Of a stretch of DNA of 64,000 bases, positions 1-10,234 are shown in pieces. Each line of letters opens with the position of its first letter. Position 1 is the first letter of the stretch. The stretch spans positions 43,943,243 through 44,007,242 of the forward strand of contig OY755243.1 in assembly GCA_963576725.1 (NCBI GenBank), given 5' to 3'. The notes beneath the pieces were generated by a model that was not told the origin of the DNA, made no database searches, and worked only from the letters and a program-made list of their open reading frames with translations. The position numbers and the translations under genes are program-made. The stretch comes from Azorinus chamasolen. Taxonomy: Eukaryota; Mollusca; Bivalvia; Cardiida; Solecurtidae.

Positions 1-174
1 ACCTCCTTTATTTAAAAGTATGTACAAACTAGTTTTTCCTTCCATTTTCAATATACATGTAGAATTGTGGTTCAGTTCCGTTCAAAAACATGTTTAGTGT
101 ATCAAGCAAATTTAGATCATTGTGAGATTTCAACCCATTAACCTGTCAAGCCGGGAGATGCATGCACCGTCTCT

Positions 175-245
175 TGCAAACAGTGTAGACCCAGATCAGA
201 GGGCTCCTCTAGGAGCCCTCTGATTAAGGTCTGCACTGTTTGTCA
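175..245. mobile_element. HP-F hairpin
   Basis: Central inverted repeat with arms GCAAACAGTGTAGACC and tip GGGCTCCTCTAGGAGCCC. The outer arms are decayed. Confidence 0.6.
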
Positions 246-261
246 TTTGAGGGAATAGATC

Positions 262-473
262 ACCCCTGTACCTCATGAAATTATTCAGGTAAGAAATAAT
301 GACATCATGAATCTTGGTATTATGAAAAAAGGATTTTTTTACCATGACAGAAACTGTAGAATCAGATCTCTATTATGTTATAACTAAACTGATGGCTCCT
401 ACAGGAGTCATCTGATCTTGTTCTCCCCAGCTTACAAAGGCTTGTAAAAGCATCTGTATCAGGAAAAGGGTAA
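262..473 (-). mobile_element. HP-C, decayed
   Basis: Starts near CCTCATGAAATTATTCAGG, contains CTGTAGAATCAGATCT and the tip GGCTCCTACAGGAGTC, and ends AGGAAAAGGGTAAA. TIRs are degraded. Confidence 0.6.
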
Positions 474-505
474 AGTACACTGAGTACTTTGTAACTTTTC
501 AAATT

Positions 506-764
506 TAACCCTTTCCCTGTTCAATATTCATTTAAGAAAAAAATGATATTGTGAGTATTTATTAGCTGAATTTTTATAATGTAAGATTTTTAAGAGAAGT
601 AGAATCAGATCCATATGATGTGAAGAGCAAACAGAGCAGTCCATGACCAGACGGCTCCTACAGGAGTCAGATTTTCCTGTGTCCATGTATTATTATAACA
701 ATTAATCTAATTAATATGCATGATATCATTACTTCTTACATGAATATTCGTGGAGTAAAGGGAT
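506..764. mobile_element. HP-C with the same long arm on both sides
   Basis: The left half is an HP-C2 long arm on the minus strand (TTAACCCTTTCCCTGTTCAA...). After the tip CTCCTACAGGAG the sequence switches to a C1 long arm on the plus strand ending GGAGTAAAGGG. This is a fold-back or recombined copy. Confidence 0.55.
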
Positions 765-1398
765 ATTTATATTATATTATATGCTTGCTTGCACTGAACC
801 TCCTGGACTTGTTTCATCTGGATCTTCAGTGTTTACCAATTCAGCATAGAATTCTCCAGCAAATGTAGACTTAGAGACTTGAAAGTCGTTAAAGCTGTTT
901 GTGAATAACACTTGTATCGATCAACTTGATGTAATTTCCCTGTGTTTTAAGACCTCGGTGAATACTAAAGCATGGTAAGTGTGCGATACAGCCCCCAGCT
1001 ATACAGGTTTTATATGTTTTACGTATTAAAGGCATCAACTTTCTCCTCTGTAATTTGAAAATGTCTTCTCGACAACAAGTCGTGAAACTTTGTTACACCA
1101 GAACAAGGCTGATTGGTCCTAATTGTGAGTTTTCAGCGTGTGACTTTGTTAGTGTCCTTTGAACAAGCCAGAGGTTGACATTTTGTTGGCCAAATGTTGA
1201 CAAATCTTACTGTGGATCTTATTGTATTTTGTCTATTGTATCATTATCATCATAAGCTTTAGTATTGAACAAATCAAATTCTGTTTCAAATTTCATGTTT
1301 CTTTGAAATTCAATCTTGATGAAAACTGTTTACAAATATTGTACTACTGCATTTTGCTTTGCAAAGGTATATAAGAAACTCTAAATTGTTCATTTCAG

Positions 1399-1450
1399 AT
1401 CATTAGGCGACAACTTGGAGAGCTGGGAAAAGGAATAATTACAGGGCAAG
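1399..1450 (+). other. SLC44A1: SLC44A1-like 5'UTR part of first coding exon
   Basis: The exon follows a good acceptor (TTCATTTCAG ending at 1398). An in-frame TAA at 1436-1438 precedes the ATG, so this stretch is untranslated. The base at -3 of the ATG is A, a reasonable Kozak context. Confidence 0.75.
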
Positions 1451-1474
1451 ATGTGTGGATGCTGCGGGGACAAG
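1451..1474 (+). CDS. SLC44A1: Choline transporter-like protein 1, first coding exon (8 codons)
   Basis: Encodes MCGCCGDK and stops at donor GTAAAC (1475), phase 0. CTL1 proteins usually begin with a short Cys-rich MGCC-type leader in the cytoplasm; the three Cys here could be acylated (inference). The start is chosen because an in-frame stop lies 13 bp upstream and because the next exon continues directly in frame to TM1. Eight codons alone would not identify a gene; the call depends on the downstream exons and the matching phase. The next exon is about 15.4 kb away. Confidence 0.72.
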
Positions 1475-1603
1475 GTAAACTGATTATTACTACCTAATGG
1501 AGTTCAGTCTTCTATAACACAAGATAATGTAACCCAGTCTGCAGAAGCGAGGCCATTTTGGAAGTCACAAGTGCCATACTTAGCCCTTGTAGTGGCAAGT
1601 ATT

Positions 1604-1820
1604 TAACCCTTCATGTAAATTTGCAAACAGTGTAGACCCAGATCAGATGGCTCCTGTAGGAGCTGTCTGATCTGGGTCTGCTCTGTTTGCTTATTATAGT
1701 ATAATACAGGTCTGTCTTGGCTAAAATTTCCTGTGTTCAAATCCTATTTTAAAAACTATAATCTAATTAATATTCATAATGTCATTATTTCTTAAATTAA
1801 TATTAAACAGTGAAAGGGTT
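1604..1820 (+). mobile_element. HP-C1
   Basis: Runs from TTAACCCTTCATG to GTGAAAGGGTTG, with hairpin GCAAACAGTGTAGACCCAG at 1622 and tip GGCTCCTGTAGGAGC. Confidence 0.75.
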
Positions 1821-1821
1821 G

Positions 1822-1950
1822 ACATTAGTCCATTCATTACGAAAGGCTAAAATTTTGCAAGAGGACTTTGAACGACAAACAGTGCAGATCCTCTAGGAGC
1901 CTTATATCACAAATGCCAGTACCCTTCTTCTTTGCACTCCAATGGTTAAA
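1822..1950 (-). mobile_element. HP-F, partial
   Basis: GACAAACAGTGCAGATC next to CTCTAGGAGCC, with a remnant of the GTTAA end. One hairpin arm is lost. Confidence 0.4.
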
Positions 1951-1969
1951 GGAACATTTTTCACATTAA

Positions 1970-2188
1970 TTTTAGGTCGTCTGTTTCAAAGAGATCACGA
2001 GTTATTGTCGTAACTCCAGGGTCTGCGGCGTTGTTGTCGTCGTCGTTGTCGTCCGAAATCTTAACATTGACCATAACTTCTTCGATTTTTCATTTACAAC
2101 CTTACTTTTTTGGTATGCATGTTCATCTTGACAATGACGTCAGATGAGGGATGGCACCCGCTTGTGGTGCTCTTGTTATTGTCCGCCT
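1970..2188 (+). mobile_element. TME fragment (TTTTAGNTCGTCTGTTTC type)
   Basis: Begins TTTTAGGTCGTCTGTTTC, has a GTCGTCGTCGTTGTC tract, and ends in TGTGGTGCTCTTGTTA. The 60295-60590 copy has the same start and a similar end (TGCGGCTCTTGTTT). Confidence 0.5.
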
Positions 2189-2189
2189 T

Positions 2190-2410
2190 CACAAACAGAG
2201 TAGACCCAGGGCAGATGGCTCCTATAGGAGCCATCTGACCAGGGTCTGCTCTGTTTGGTTATGGAATAATATAGATCTGATTTTACAGTTTCTGCCATGG
2301 CCAAAGCCTTTGTGTTCATTATACATTATAAGCTATCCCAAAATATTGCTCCTCTTTTCTAGAAATCACGGTAATATTTTGTTTCCATCCATAGAGTAGG
2401 AGAACATTAA
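2190..2410 (+). mobile_element. HP-C, partial
   Basis: Hairpin 2191-2257 (ACAAACAGAGTAGACCC, tip GGCTCCTATAGGAGCC) followed by the C long arm TACAGTTTCTGCCATGGCC. The left TIR is missing. Confidence 0.6.
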
Positions 2411-2637
2411 TTAACCCCTTCTTCCATGAATATGCATGTAAGAAATGAGATTAATTTGTTATCAACTTATTATAGCACCTGGACACAATGAATTATTGTC
2501 CATGGCAGAAACTAGAATCATATCTATATTATAAGCAAACAGAGCAGACACTGATCAGACTGGTTCCTATACGAGCTATCTGATCTGGATCTGCTCTGTT
2601 TGCAAAGGTGTAGAAAGGCTTATTTATGGAGTAATCA
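2411..2637 (-). mobile_element. HP-C1
   Basis: TTAACCCCTTCTTCCATGAA at the left, hairpin GCAAACAGAGCAGAC, and GGAGTAATCAA at the decayed right end. Confidence 0.7.
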
Positions 2638-2660
2638 ATTTTTTTTATATAATAACTAAT

Positions 2661-2887
2661 AAATCCTTTCCCTCATGATTATTTATGAAAGAAAAAAATA
2701 ACATCATGAATATTTATTAACTGAATTTTTATTTATATTTTTTGGTGTTGCTAGAAACTGTGAAATCAGATCTACATAATACAGACTTAGAGACCCTGAT
2801 CAGTCGGCTCCTACAAGTTGTCTGATCTGGATCTGCTTTGTTTGTAAAGGTGTGAAAAGATGTTTAGACTATTAGGAAAAGGGTTAA
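2661..2887 (-). mobile_element. HP-C2
   Basis: Starts AATCCTTTCCCTCATGA and ends GGAAAAGGGTTAAA. The hairpin is shortened (GGCTCCTACAAGTTGTC). Confidence 0.65.
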
Positions 2888-3024
2888 ATTGTTTGAGGTA
2901 TGTTTGAAAACGAATAAAGGAAACAAAATCAATTTCCTTGTATCACCATGATAATTCCACTGCTAAATGACAGAAAAGTGTTCGACCATTCTATTCGGTT
3001 TACTGTGACATAGATCTACAGATA

Positions 3025-3196
3025 CAGTAGAACCTGTCATAAGTGGCCATAAAAAGGGTCTAATTATAGGTCTGTGAGGCCGGTGGTAGCTTAATGCAGG
3101 TCAAAAGTACTGCAGAAAGCTCCTATAAACCACCTGCTTTTTAAGACTCCTTTCTATGTTCATTAAATGAATGGCTGCTTAAGACAGGTTCTACTG
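3025..3196 (+). mobile_element. HP-D (CAGTAGAACC subtype)
   Basis: TIRs CAGTAGAACCTGTC / GACAGGTTCTACTG are directly flanked by TA on both sides. The inner hairpin (TTAATGCAGG... AAAGCTCCTATA) has lost part of its second arm. Confidence 0.8.
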
Positions 3197-3475
3197 TATT
3201 CAAGTTCCCGAGGAAGCCGAGTATAAACTAAGCATAAACTTCTTCATCAGTCGACATGCTAATGGATTGGTCTACACAAAACACATTTGGGAGATACTTT
3301 GTGGAGAATTACAAGTCGTAAACAGTAGAGACAAAACATGCATTTGTCACCAGCTTGAATCATTGATTTAATGGAAGGGGAAAGTCGTGTATGTCATTAC
3401 CTAGAAGCGATATGTCTGGAAGTCTTCCATTAAAATAAAATCTTTCTAAATTTAAAAGTAGAATAGTTGAGGGTT

Positions 3476-3623
3476 TTAACCTTTACTCCATGTATATGCC
3501 ATATAATACCTTTGCATGTAGAGTAAACCCAGATCAGATGGCTCCTACGGGAACTGTCTGATCAAGATTTTCTCTGTTTGCAAATGTGTGAAAAGCCATT
3601 TGTATTAAGGAAAGGGTTAACCA
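3476..3623 (+). mobile_element. HP-C/B short fold-back copy
   Basis: TTAACCTTTACTCC to GGAAAGGGTTAA with both short arms and hairpin tip GGCTCCTACGGGAAC. Its right TTAA is shared with the next copy. Confidence 0.65.
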
Positions 3624-3860
3624 TTTGCTTTATAGATTATGTCATTTATTACTCCTTTACAAACAGAGAAGACCCAAATCCTATAGGAGACGTCTGATCA
3701 GGGTCTTCTCAATTTGCTTAAGGAATTTTATAGATCTGATTCTACAGTTTTTACCAGGGCCAATTTTTCCTTGCTCATAAGTATGTCATTATGAAATAAG
3801 GTAAATTAAATATGCATACAAATTGTTTCTGACATGAATATTCATGGAGTAAAGGGCTAC
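3620..3860 (+). mobile_element. HP-C1
   Basis: TTAACCATTTGC at the left, hairpin with a deletion in one arm (GACCCAAATCCTATAGGAG), and TTCATGGAGTAAAGGG at the right. Confidence 0.65.
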
Positions 3861-3975
3861 TGGCCAACTTTACACAAATTGTATACCCTCATCCAATTTT
3901 GTTTCAGATCAATACTTTTATATCACAGTCATTATCTTATTTCTCAGCCAAATCCTATCTTGTTGATACTCATTT

Positions 3976-4202
3976 TAATCCTTTACTCCAAAGATACACC
4001 TTTTAGCATCTTTGCAAACACTGAGTAGACCTGTAGGAGCCATCTGATCAGAATCTCATTTGTTTGCTTATGAATTAAAACAAACCTGATTCTAGTTTCT
4101 GCCATGGCTAAAGATTTCTGTGTTTAAATGCTATTAAAGAAATTCTAATTAATATTCATGATATTCTTTCCTACATTAATATTCATGGAATAAACGGTTA
4201 AT
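3976..4202 (+). mobile_element. HP-C1
   Basis: AATCCTTTACTCC to TTCATGGAATAAACGGTTAA; the left hairpin arm is partly deleted. Confidence 0.65.
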
Positions 4203-4205
4203 CAC

Positions 4206-5462
4206 TTAACCCTTTCCCTGTTCTATGTATATTTATGTCTCCCCCCATATTTATATGGGGGAGACATATTGTTTTTGTGAGAGTTGTCTGTCTGTCTGTC
4301 TGTCCGTCTGTCTGTCTGTCCATCTGTCCGTCTGTCCGTCACACTTTTTGTCCGGACGATAACTTCAATATGCCTGATGCCAGTTGATTGAAACTTCATA
4401 TATGGAAAGAGCATAATGAGAGGAAGTGTCATGCACAAGGTCCATAACTCTGGCTTCACTAATATAGGAGTTATTGCCCCTTGTAAAAAAATCACACTTT
4501 TTTGTCCGGACGATAACTCCTATATGGCTCATGCCATTGGATTGAAACTTCATATATGGAAAGATCATGACGAGAGGAAGTGTCATGCACATGGTCCATA
4601 ACTCTGGCTTCACTAATATTGGAGTTATTGCCCTTTGTAAAATAAATCACAATTTTTTGTCCGGATGATTACTCCTATGTGACACATGCCATTGGAGTGA
4701 AACTTCATACATGGAACGATCACAATAAGAGAAAGTGTCATGCATAAGATCCTTAACTCGAGCTTCAATAAATTTAGAGTTATTGCCCCTTGTACATTTG
4801 TTTAATTCTTTCTTGTCCAGACGATAACTCCTACATGGCTCTTGCCATCGTATTGAAACTTCATACATGGAAAGAGCATGATGAGAGAAAGTGTCATGAA
4901 CAAGGACCATAATTCTGGCTTCAATATTTTTGGAGTTATTGCCCTTTGTTACATTTTTTGGCCGATCAATAACTCCTGTTCGACTGATGCTATTGGAATG
5001 ACATTTTATTTTTGGAAAGAGCATGATGAAAGTAAGTGTCATGCACAAGGGCCATTAATCTGGTATCAGTATTTTTGGAGTTATTAGCTGTTATCATTTT
5101 CTTCTTGAAAAATGTAGTGTGGAAAACGCATAATGAGGGGAAGTATCATTCATCAAGACCATAACATTTTTAGTGATTTCCCTTTACATATTGCTTTTAT
5201 TAGAGGGGAGACATCCGTTTTTGTGACAAAAACCTCTAGTTCAAATTGTAATACCTAATGATTATTCATTAACAAAATAGTTATAAAGAAATATGCAAGG
5301 TGGAATGTTGTAGACATTTTAGAAAGCAAAGAAACAGATCTATCAAATTCTGTTAGCAAACAGAGTAGACCCTGATCAGATGGCTCCTCTAGGAGCCGTC
5401 TGATCTGGGTCTACTCTGTTTGCAAATGCATGCAAACACGTTTATATGAGGAAAAGGGTTAA
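4206..5462 (-). mobile_element. HP-B split by a TME
   Basis: The left end TTAACCCTTTCCCTGTTC (4206-4236) and the rest (5241-5462, hairpin 5352-5421, end GAAAAGGGTTAA) together make one full HP-B. The split lies in the arm that reads TTTATTCCAAATTTC in other copies. Confidence 0.8.
4237..5240 (+). mobile_element. TME inserted in HP-B; ~155 bp monomers
   Basis: Terminal hairpin CCCCCATATTTATATGGGGG (4240-4262), then GGGGAGACATATTG, a (TCTG/TCCG)n tract (4284-4342), and five monomers that start at TCCGGACGATAACTCC-like sequence (4351, 4505, 4660, 4816, about 4960). The right end repeats GGGGAGACAT and stops at CCTCTAGT. No ORF of note. The T|T site, CTAG end and microsatellite-plus-core structure resemble Helentron-derived HINE/pearl elements (inference). 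Confidence 0.75.
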
Positions 5463-5540
5463 GAGAGGAGATTCTTATGAGAACCAACAAGATAGGCCGT
5501 TTGTGGAGAAATATAAAAAAAAATTCATCATAAAAACAAA

Positions 5541-5809
5541 CTCATAAAGGAGCTTTCTGCATTATTTTCACCCTGCATTAACCCATTACCTCATAGGCTA
5601 TTTTTAGATACAACCACGTTGAATAAATCTACTGAAAAGGAGCATTAACTAGAGAAAAGGAAATTTTGTAGTTTGAAACCATTGTGAAAAATATTTATCA
5701 CAATGGTTTCACAAAGTAACTTTAACAGTCGTCAAAATGGGTTAAGGTGCCACCTGTCTGCAATACGATTACCGATGTATATATATATATATATAATTTA
5801 ATTTTACTG
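5541..5809 (+). mobile_element. HP-D fragment split by HP-A
   Basis: GGAGCTTTCTGCATTA...CCTGCA on the left; after the HP-A the sequence continues GGTGCCACCTGTCT and ends in TTTTACTG. The left TIR was not found. A short (TA)n at 5777-5795 lies in the right arm. Confidence 0.65.
5578..5745 (-). mobile_element. HP-A, inner hairpin shortened, inserted in HP-D
   Basis: TTAACCCATTACCTCATAGG to AAAATGGGTTAA. The hairpin reads GAAACCATTGTGA... TATTTATCACAATGG with the apex deleted. The flanks join as TGCA-TTAA-GGTGCC, the normal HP-D sequence, so TTAA is the duplicated target. Confidence 0.8.
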
Positions 5810-6136
5810 TATTTGGAATCTTGTGAGGTTCTCATTTTGCTTTACTCAGTCTACAGGCCTAGCTATTGCTTGTGCAGTGCTTCTTGGTTCTCATATATTG
5901 AAAGTCTGTCTGCTAAATTGAGTAAGAGAAAAAGTAAGCAAGTCTTCTATTAGCAACATTGAAGCTTAATTGGCTGCTTGCTGGTTTCTAGTCCTTACTC
6001 AATAGGAGCATAAATAATTGATTGAAATTAAATTGTATAATGGCTTTTCATAGCAGAGAGAGAGAGAGAATCTAAGTACATTATATTACTGCATTCAACT
6101 AATTAAAACATGGCCTTTGGCTCTTTGTATTGGATC

Positions 6137-6330
6137 AGGGCTTTTTTTCATCAAGTGGGGAAGGGGCCTGGCCTCTACTTTTGGGGAAAAAATAGTAAAA
6201 TATTTTGATATAGGGGAAACAAATTTCCAATGTAAAGTCATTGTTTGGGGAAAAGTGCATGATTTTAAAGAAATTTTTGAGGGGAAGGGGCCTTTAAACG
6301 GCCCCTACTATAGAAGGGAAAAAAGCCCTG
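6137..6330. mobile_element. 194 bp TIR element (CAGGGCTTTTTT)
   Basis: Inverted ends CAGGGCTTTTTTTC and GGGAAAAAAGCCCTG, flanked by TGGAT on both sides (likely 5 bp duplication). G-rich interior with AAGGGGCCTTTAAACGGCCCC. Not coding; the open frame through it has no recognisable product. Confidence 0.6.
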
Positions 6331-6572
6331 TGGATTGTATGAATTTGAGAAAATTGCAAGCAGAGCAGATCCCTTTTAGACTATTTATCTGCATGTTTAT
6401 TGTTTGACACTCTTGTTTGAATTTTGTTTATCAAAATCATTTTACAGAACTGAATAACAGAAGACCAGATGATGAAAGCTATAATTGTTCTTATTGTCAT
6501 GGTATTGGGTAGATTTGCCTGTCTTGATACGTATTCCGCTAATCATGGCTATTTCATGATCAGACTCATATT

Positions 6573-6640
6573 TGCAAACAGCTTGGATCCAGATGAGATG
6601 CCAAGTAACTCGGCATCTCATCAGGACCCAAGCTGTTTGA
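6573..6640. mobile_element. HP-E hairpin
   Basis: Arms GCAAACAGCTTGGATCCAG / GACCCAAGCTGTTTG around GATGAGATGCC/GGCATCTCATC. This family has a different apex from the HP-A/B/C/D/F group; outer ends are not defined. Confidence 0.6.
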
Positions 6641-6792
6641 CACTCGGTCAATACAATAGTTTTTCAAAAAAAGTTTAATCGAATTGGAAGGAGTCGAAAT
6701 GATCCAGATTTGAGCAGACATTTTTTTCACCTTGGGAGAAGAGTTAAACGCTATGAGTCTAATGAATCCAAACAAGATAGATCTTCAAAATA

Positions 6793-6994
6793 CAGTAAAA
6801 CCACTCTAAACCGGAATTCTATTGGAGAAGAATTTAGATACTTTTAGACAGGTGGCTGCTTCATGCAGGGTCAAATGCAGAAAGCTGACCTAGAGAAGCT
6901 TTCTGCATGACTTCCACCCTGCATTAAGCTGCCACCTGTCTCCAAAACTGATATATATACTAAATTTAATATTCAACTCAAAGGGGTTTTACTG
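6793..6994 (+). mobile_element. HP-D1
   Basis: CAGTAAAACCACTCTAAACC to GGGGTTTTACTG between TA dinucleotides. The inner hairpin has TGCAGAAAGCT...AGCTTTCTGCAT and CAGGTGGC/GCCACCTG. Confidence 0.85.
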
Positions 6995-7035
6995 TACATC
7001 ACTTAAATGGTGCTATAAATTGCTTTACCTTTTAG

Positions 7036-7612
7036 CTAATGAATATTCATGTAAGGAATGATGATGTCATAAATATTATGACATTGACAACTCTCCTAGA
7101 TATTCATGTAAGAAATAATGACATCATGAATATTAATGAGAAGATTTTTTTAATTACAATTGAACACAGAGAGGTTTGACCAAGACAGAATCTGTAGAAT
7201 TATACAGTAAAACCTCCCTATAACGGCCACTAAATTACATCAAGTATTTTGTGTTAAAGGCAGGTGGCTGCAGCTTAAAGCAAGGTGAAAGTAAAACAGA
7301 ACGCTCCTATAGGAGCGTTCTGTTTTACTTTCACCTTGCTGTAATCAACCACCTGCCCTAAATACCAACTACCGTAATTAACACAATTTAATGGCCGTTA
7401 TAGAGAGGTTTTACTATATGTATATTTTTTCAGAAACAAACATTTAAGCAAACCCTGATCAGATAGCTTCCTGTAGGAACCATCTAATCATGGTCTGCTC
7501 TGCTTGCTTATGAAACATCTTGCATACATATTCCATTATAAAAATTCAGGTTAATAAATTATAATTCATGCTGTCAATATTTCTTATATGAATATTCAAC
7601 AGGGAAAAGCTT
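7036..7612. mobile_element. HP-C split by HP-D2
   Basis: GAATATTCATGTAAGG... CTGTAGAATTA before the HP-D2 (7205-7416), then AAGCAAACCCTGATCAG with the hairpin and a second C long arm ending TTCAACAGGGAAAAG. Confidence 0.6.
7205..7416 (+). mobile_element. HP-D2
   Basis: CAGTAAAACCTCCCTATAAC to TATAGAGAGGTTTTACTA, flanked by TA. Long inner hairpin with apex ACAGAACGCTCCTATAGGAG and arms GCAAGGTGAAAGTAAAAC. Confidence 0.85.
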
Positions 7613-7724
7613 AGACTTGGTTCAACACTGAGTAACTTTTATCTGTAATTATTGCTGAGTAACTTTTATAGGTAATGATTGCTGTTTGCTGCAATTCTCA
7701 AAGTTGCATACATTTCTCCCAGAG

Positions 7725-7850
7725 CAACAGATAAATGTGCGTTCTCAAATACTGAAATTGTCATTTCTCCACCAAACTTGAAGAGACGATTCTAAAGAGT
7801 CACCGTCACAGTGTTTGGTTTGATGAAGAAATAAAGAAATTATTGTTGAA
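7725..7850. mobile_element. G element, decayed
   Basis: ACAGATAAATGTGCG, ATTGTCATTTCTCCACCAAAC and GAAGAGACGATTCTAAAGAG match the G family best seen at 63634-63779. Confidence 0.5.
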
Positions 7851-7892
7851 AATGTGTTAATTTATCTGGAGCTCTGTCTTCCATTTCTTTTC

Positions 7893-7962
7893 AAAAACAG
7901 ATTGGATCCAGATCAGAGATGCCAAGTTGCTCTTCATCTCATCTGGACCCTGGCTATTTGCA
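7893..7962. mobile_element. HP-E hairpin, decayed
   Basis: AACAGATTGGATCCAGATCAG pairs with TCATCTGGACCCTGGCTATTT. Confidence 0.5.
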
Positions 7963-8080
7963 AAGGTCATCGCAACTTTGCCTATATTGTAGAAAAGGCA
8001 AATTAGCATTAAAAGTTGCTTTGAATTTATACAAATAGTCCTAGCTTATCTCCCTATCTGTGACCTCACTTGCATAAATT

Positions 8081-8140
8081 TGCAAACAGCTTGGTTCCAG
8101 ATGAGAATTCCACGTCTCAGAATCCAAGCTGTTTCGTGGT
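8081..8140. mobile_element. HP-E hairpin, decayed
   Basis: TTTGCAAACAGCTTGGTTCC pairs with GAATCCAAGCTGTTTC. A tail of CAATCCAATT type follows, as in other HP-E copies. Confidence 0.5.
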
Positions 8141-8329
8141 CATTAGTTTCTCAAGCGCTCAATCCAATTAAAAGTGGTCAAAATTGCAGGTCCAAATTTT
8201 GGCAGATATGATTTTTTCCACTGCCAGGTTGGTAAGGGGAACTCTTGTAAAGAAAAAACATCTTGTTGGCAGGCTTGGTACCCTCAGCTCTGCACTGATT
8301 ACATTCAAATAGCAATTAAGTCTAGGGTA

Positions 8330-8533
8330 CAGTAAAACCTCTCTATAACAACCACTTAATTGCATCAAGTATTTTGTGTTAAAGGCAGGTGGATGCTTAA
8401 AGCAAGGTGAAAGTAAAACAGAACGCTCCTAGAGGAGCGTTCTGTTTTACTTTCACCTTGCTTTAAGTAGCCACCTGCCAAAAGTAACAACTAATTAACA
8501 CTATTTAGTGGTCGTTATAGAGAAGTTTTACTG
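8330..8533 (+). mobile_element. HP-D2, well preserved
   Basis: CAGTAAAACCTCTCTATAAC to AGAAGTTTTACTG flanked by TA. A 96 bp inner palindrome (8384-8479) runs from GGCAGGTGG to CCACCTGCC with apex AACGCTCCTAGAGGAGCGTT. The outer TIR resembles pogo/Tigger elements (CAGTARAACC, TA target); the internal hairpin is not typical of them. Confidence 0.88.
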
Positions 8534-8636
8534 TATTCATTATATTATAACTCTTTGCTTGCTAAATAATTGTTGTCTGCAAATTTGTTGTCTGCTGCAA
8601 TTGAAAAGCTTAATTTTTCTTCCAGTTTTATTTAAC

Positions 8637-8782
8637 AGAGGTCCAGATAAGATGTGTAAATTTAAAAAAATTCAAAAATAACTCGAAGAGACAATTTTAA
8701 AGACTGGTCACACTATGGGTTTGGTGGAGAAATGACAATTTTAGTATTTGAGTGTAGACCTTCGTCTGTTGCTCTGATTTTA
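8637..8782. mobile_element. G element
   Basis: CAGAGGTCCAGATAAGATG at the left, GGTTTGGTGGAGAAATGACA inside, and a CTTCGTCTGTTGCTCTG right end. Confidence 0.55.
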
Positions 8783-8969
8783 TTATACTCTGATATCAAA
8801 TAGTTTGGATCCTGATAAGAGATACTGTTTGAAACCGATTGTATTTGGGTTAAGATTTATTCATCTCTTACATGCAAAGAGTTTGCATTACATGTATATA
8901 TGCTAAATGTTTTTGAATTTTTTTATTAAAACGGCATGTGACAATTTTTCAGACAAAATTTACGTAGTA

Positions 8970-9184
8970 TTAACCCATATTTCCCTGTTCTATTATTATG
9001 TTTATTCTAAGTTACAAAACTACTGAATATTGGTGAACAAAATATCTATAATGAAATATGGAAGGTGTATCATTGTAGCCATTTTAGAAACTAAAGAAAC
9101 AGATCTTCCTACAGGAGCTGCCTGATCTGGACCTACTCTGTTTGCAAATGCGTTAAAAGGCGTTTATTTGATGAAAAGGGTTAA
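8970..9184 (-). mobile_element. HP-B, hairpin deleted on one side
   Basis: TTAACCCATATTTCCCTGTT to GATGAAAAGGGTTAA. Only one hairpin arm (CTCTGTTTGCAAATGCG) is kept. Confidence 0.7.
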
Positions 9185-9508
9185 AAGGGTGAATTAGATG
9201 GTCTCGGACTATATCACTGCACCAGTGGTTCCGGCTAGCAGGCTCTGCTGTTATGCATAATGAATAAACTAATGACCTACTACTCAACCAGGGGAGATGT
9301 TTTGGACAGATAATGTAGGAGACAAACCCTCCTTTCTGAAATCTTTGCATGCAATATGTTTCCATCATGGATTCCCCATTTCCAATATTGATCTTGCCTA
9401 TCAAGACGTATTTTGTATTTGAGTAATGCATAACATGATGTTTGCTGAGGGGTGCAAATAGTACAGGCTCTCTTCATACCGGTTGTGTTGTGTTTTAATG
9501 TTACCTAC

Positions 9509-9541
9509 GTGTGTGTGGGTGGGTTGGGGGGGGGGGGGGTG
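9509..9541. repeat. G-rich simple repeat
   Basis: GTGTGTGTGGGTGGGTTGG followed by a run of G. The length may be unreliable in assemblies. Confidence 0.8.
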
Positions 9542-9676
9542 CATTACAGTTGTGTACTTGTAATATCAGTTTTTATATCACCATTAATGCAAGAGTTACA
9601 GTCCTTGTCTTGGTAAAAATTATGACATTCTGTATGGCAGGATTGTGGCATGCACAGCTCCTTTACTAATCTTTGT

Positions 9677-9868
9677 TTACCCTTTTCCTGTTGGATTCTC
9701 ATATAATGTGAATTTTTATAATGGCATAACTATGTACACAGGATGTGAAGAATCTGTAGAGTCAGTTCTGTTATAACATGAGCAAACCCTGATCAGATGG
9801 CTCCTACAGGATCTGATCTGAGTTTGCTGTGTTTCAAAGGCATGAAAAAGTGTTTAGAAAGGGTTAAA
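9677..9868 (-). mobile_element. HP-C
   Basis: TTACCCTTTTCCTGTTGG to TTTAGAAAGGGTTAA with hairpin arms AGCAAACCCTGATCAG and tip GGCTCCTACAGGA. Confidence 0.65.
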
Positions 9869-10234
9869 CCTGAACAACCGGAAGTATTCAGGCAAAGAAA
9901 CTTGGGCAAATAGTGCAGAGCAGGACCAAACTACTCCTGAAGGAACAGTTAAATTAGAACAATGTATGTAAAAGGGAAGTTTTTCTCTAAACATCTAAAT
10001 ATTTTTTCCAGAATTGTGGGAAATAGTGAAAAGTGCATCCATTATCCTATATAGACACAATTTTCTACATTATTCTGCTTTACAATACGGTTGAGAGAGG
10101 AGATAAAGTGTCCAAATATTTGGGATAAATACAGAACATCCTATTTTACGACGTTTATAAAATTAATGCAAACGAGTATCATGTTTACACTGTTATTATT
10201 CAAGACTGAAAAGGTAAATGACTGTTTTTTACTC

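Larger units (their letters stand above)
1..1398. other. Upstream intron or flank of SLC44A1-like gene
   Basis: No coding sequence recognised. It holds a hairpin of HP-F type (175-245), a decayed HP-C (262-473) and a two-armed HP-C (506-764). 765-1398 looks like unique AT-rich sequence ending in a splice acceptor. Confidence 0.6.

Noticed and set aside
4223..5087. Several 60-130 codon frames on both strands
   Set aside because: They arise from the ~155 bp TME monomers and the (TCTG)n tract; repeated peptides follow the DNA period, with no domain.
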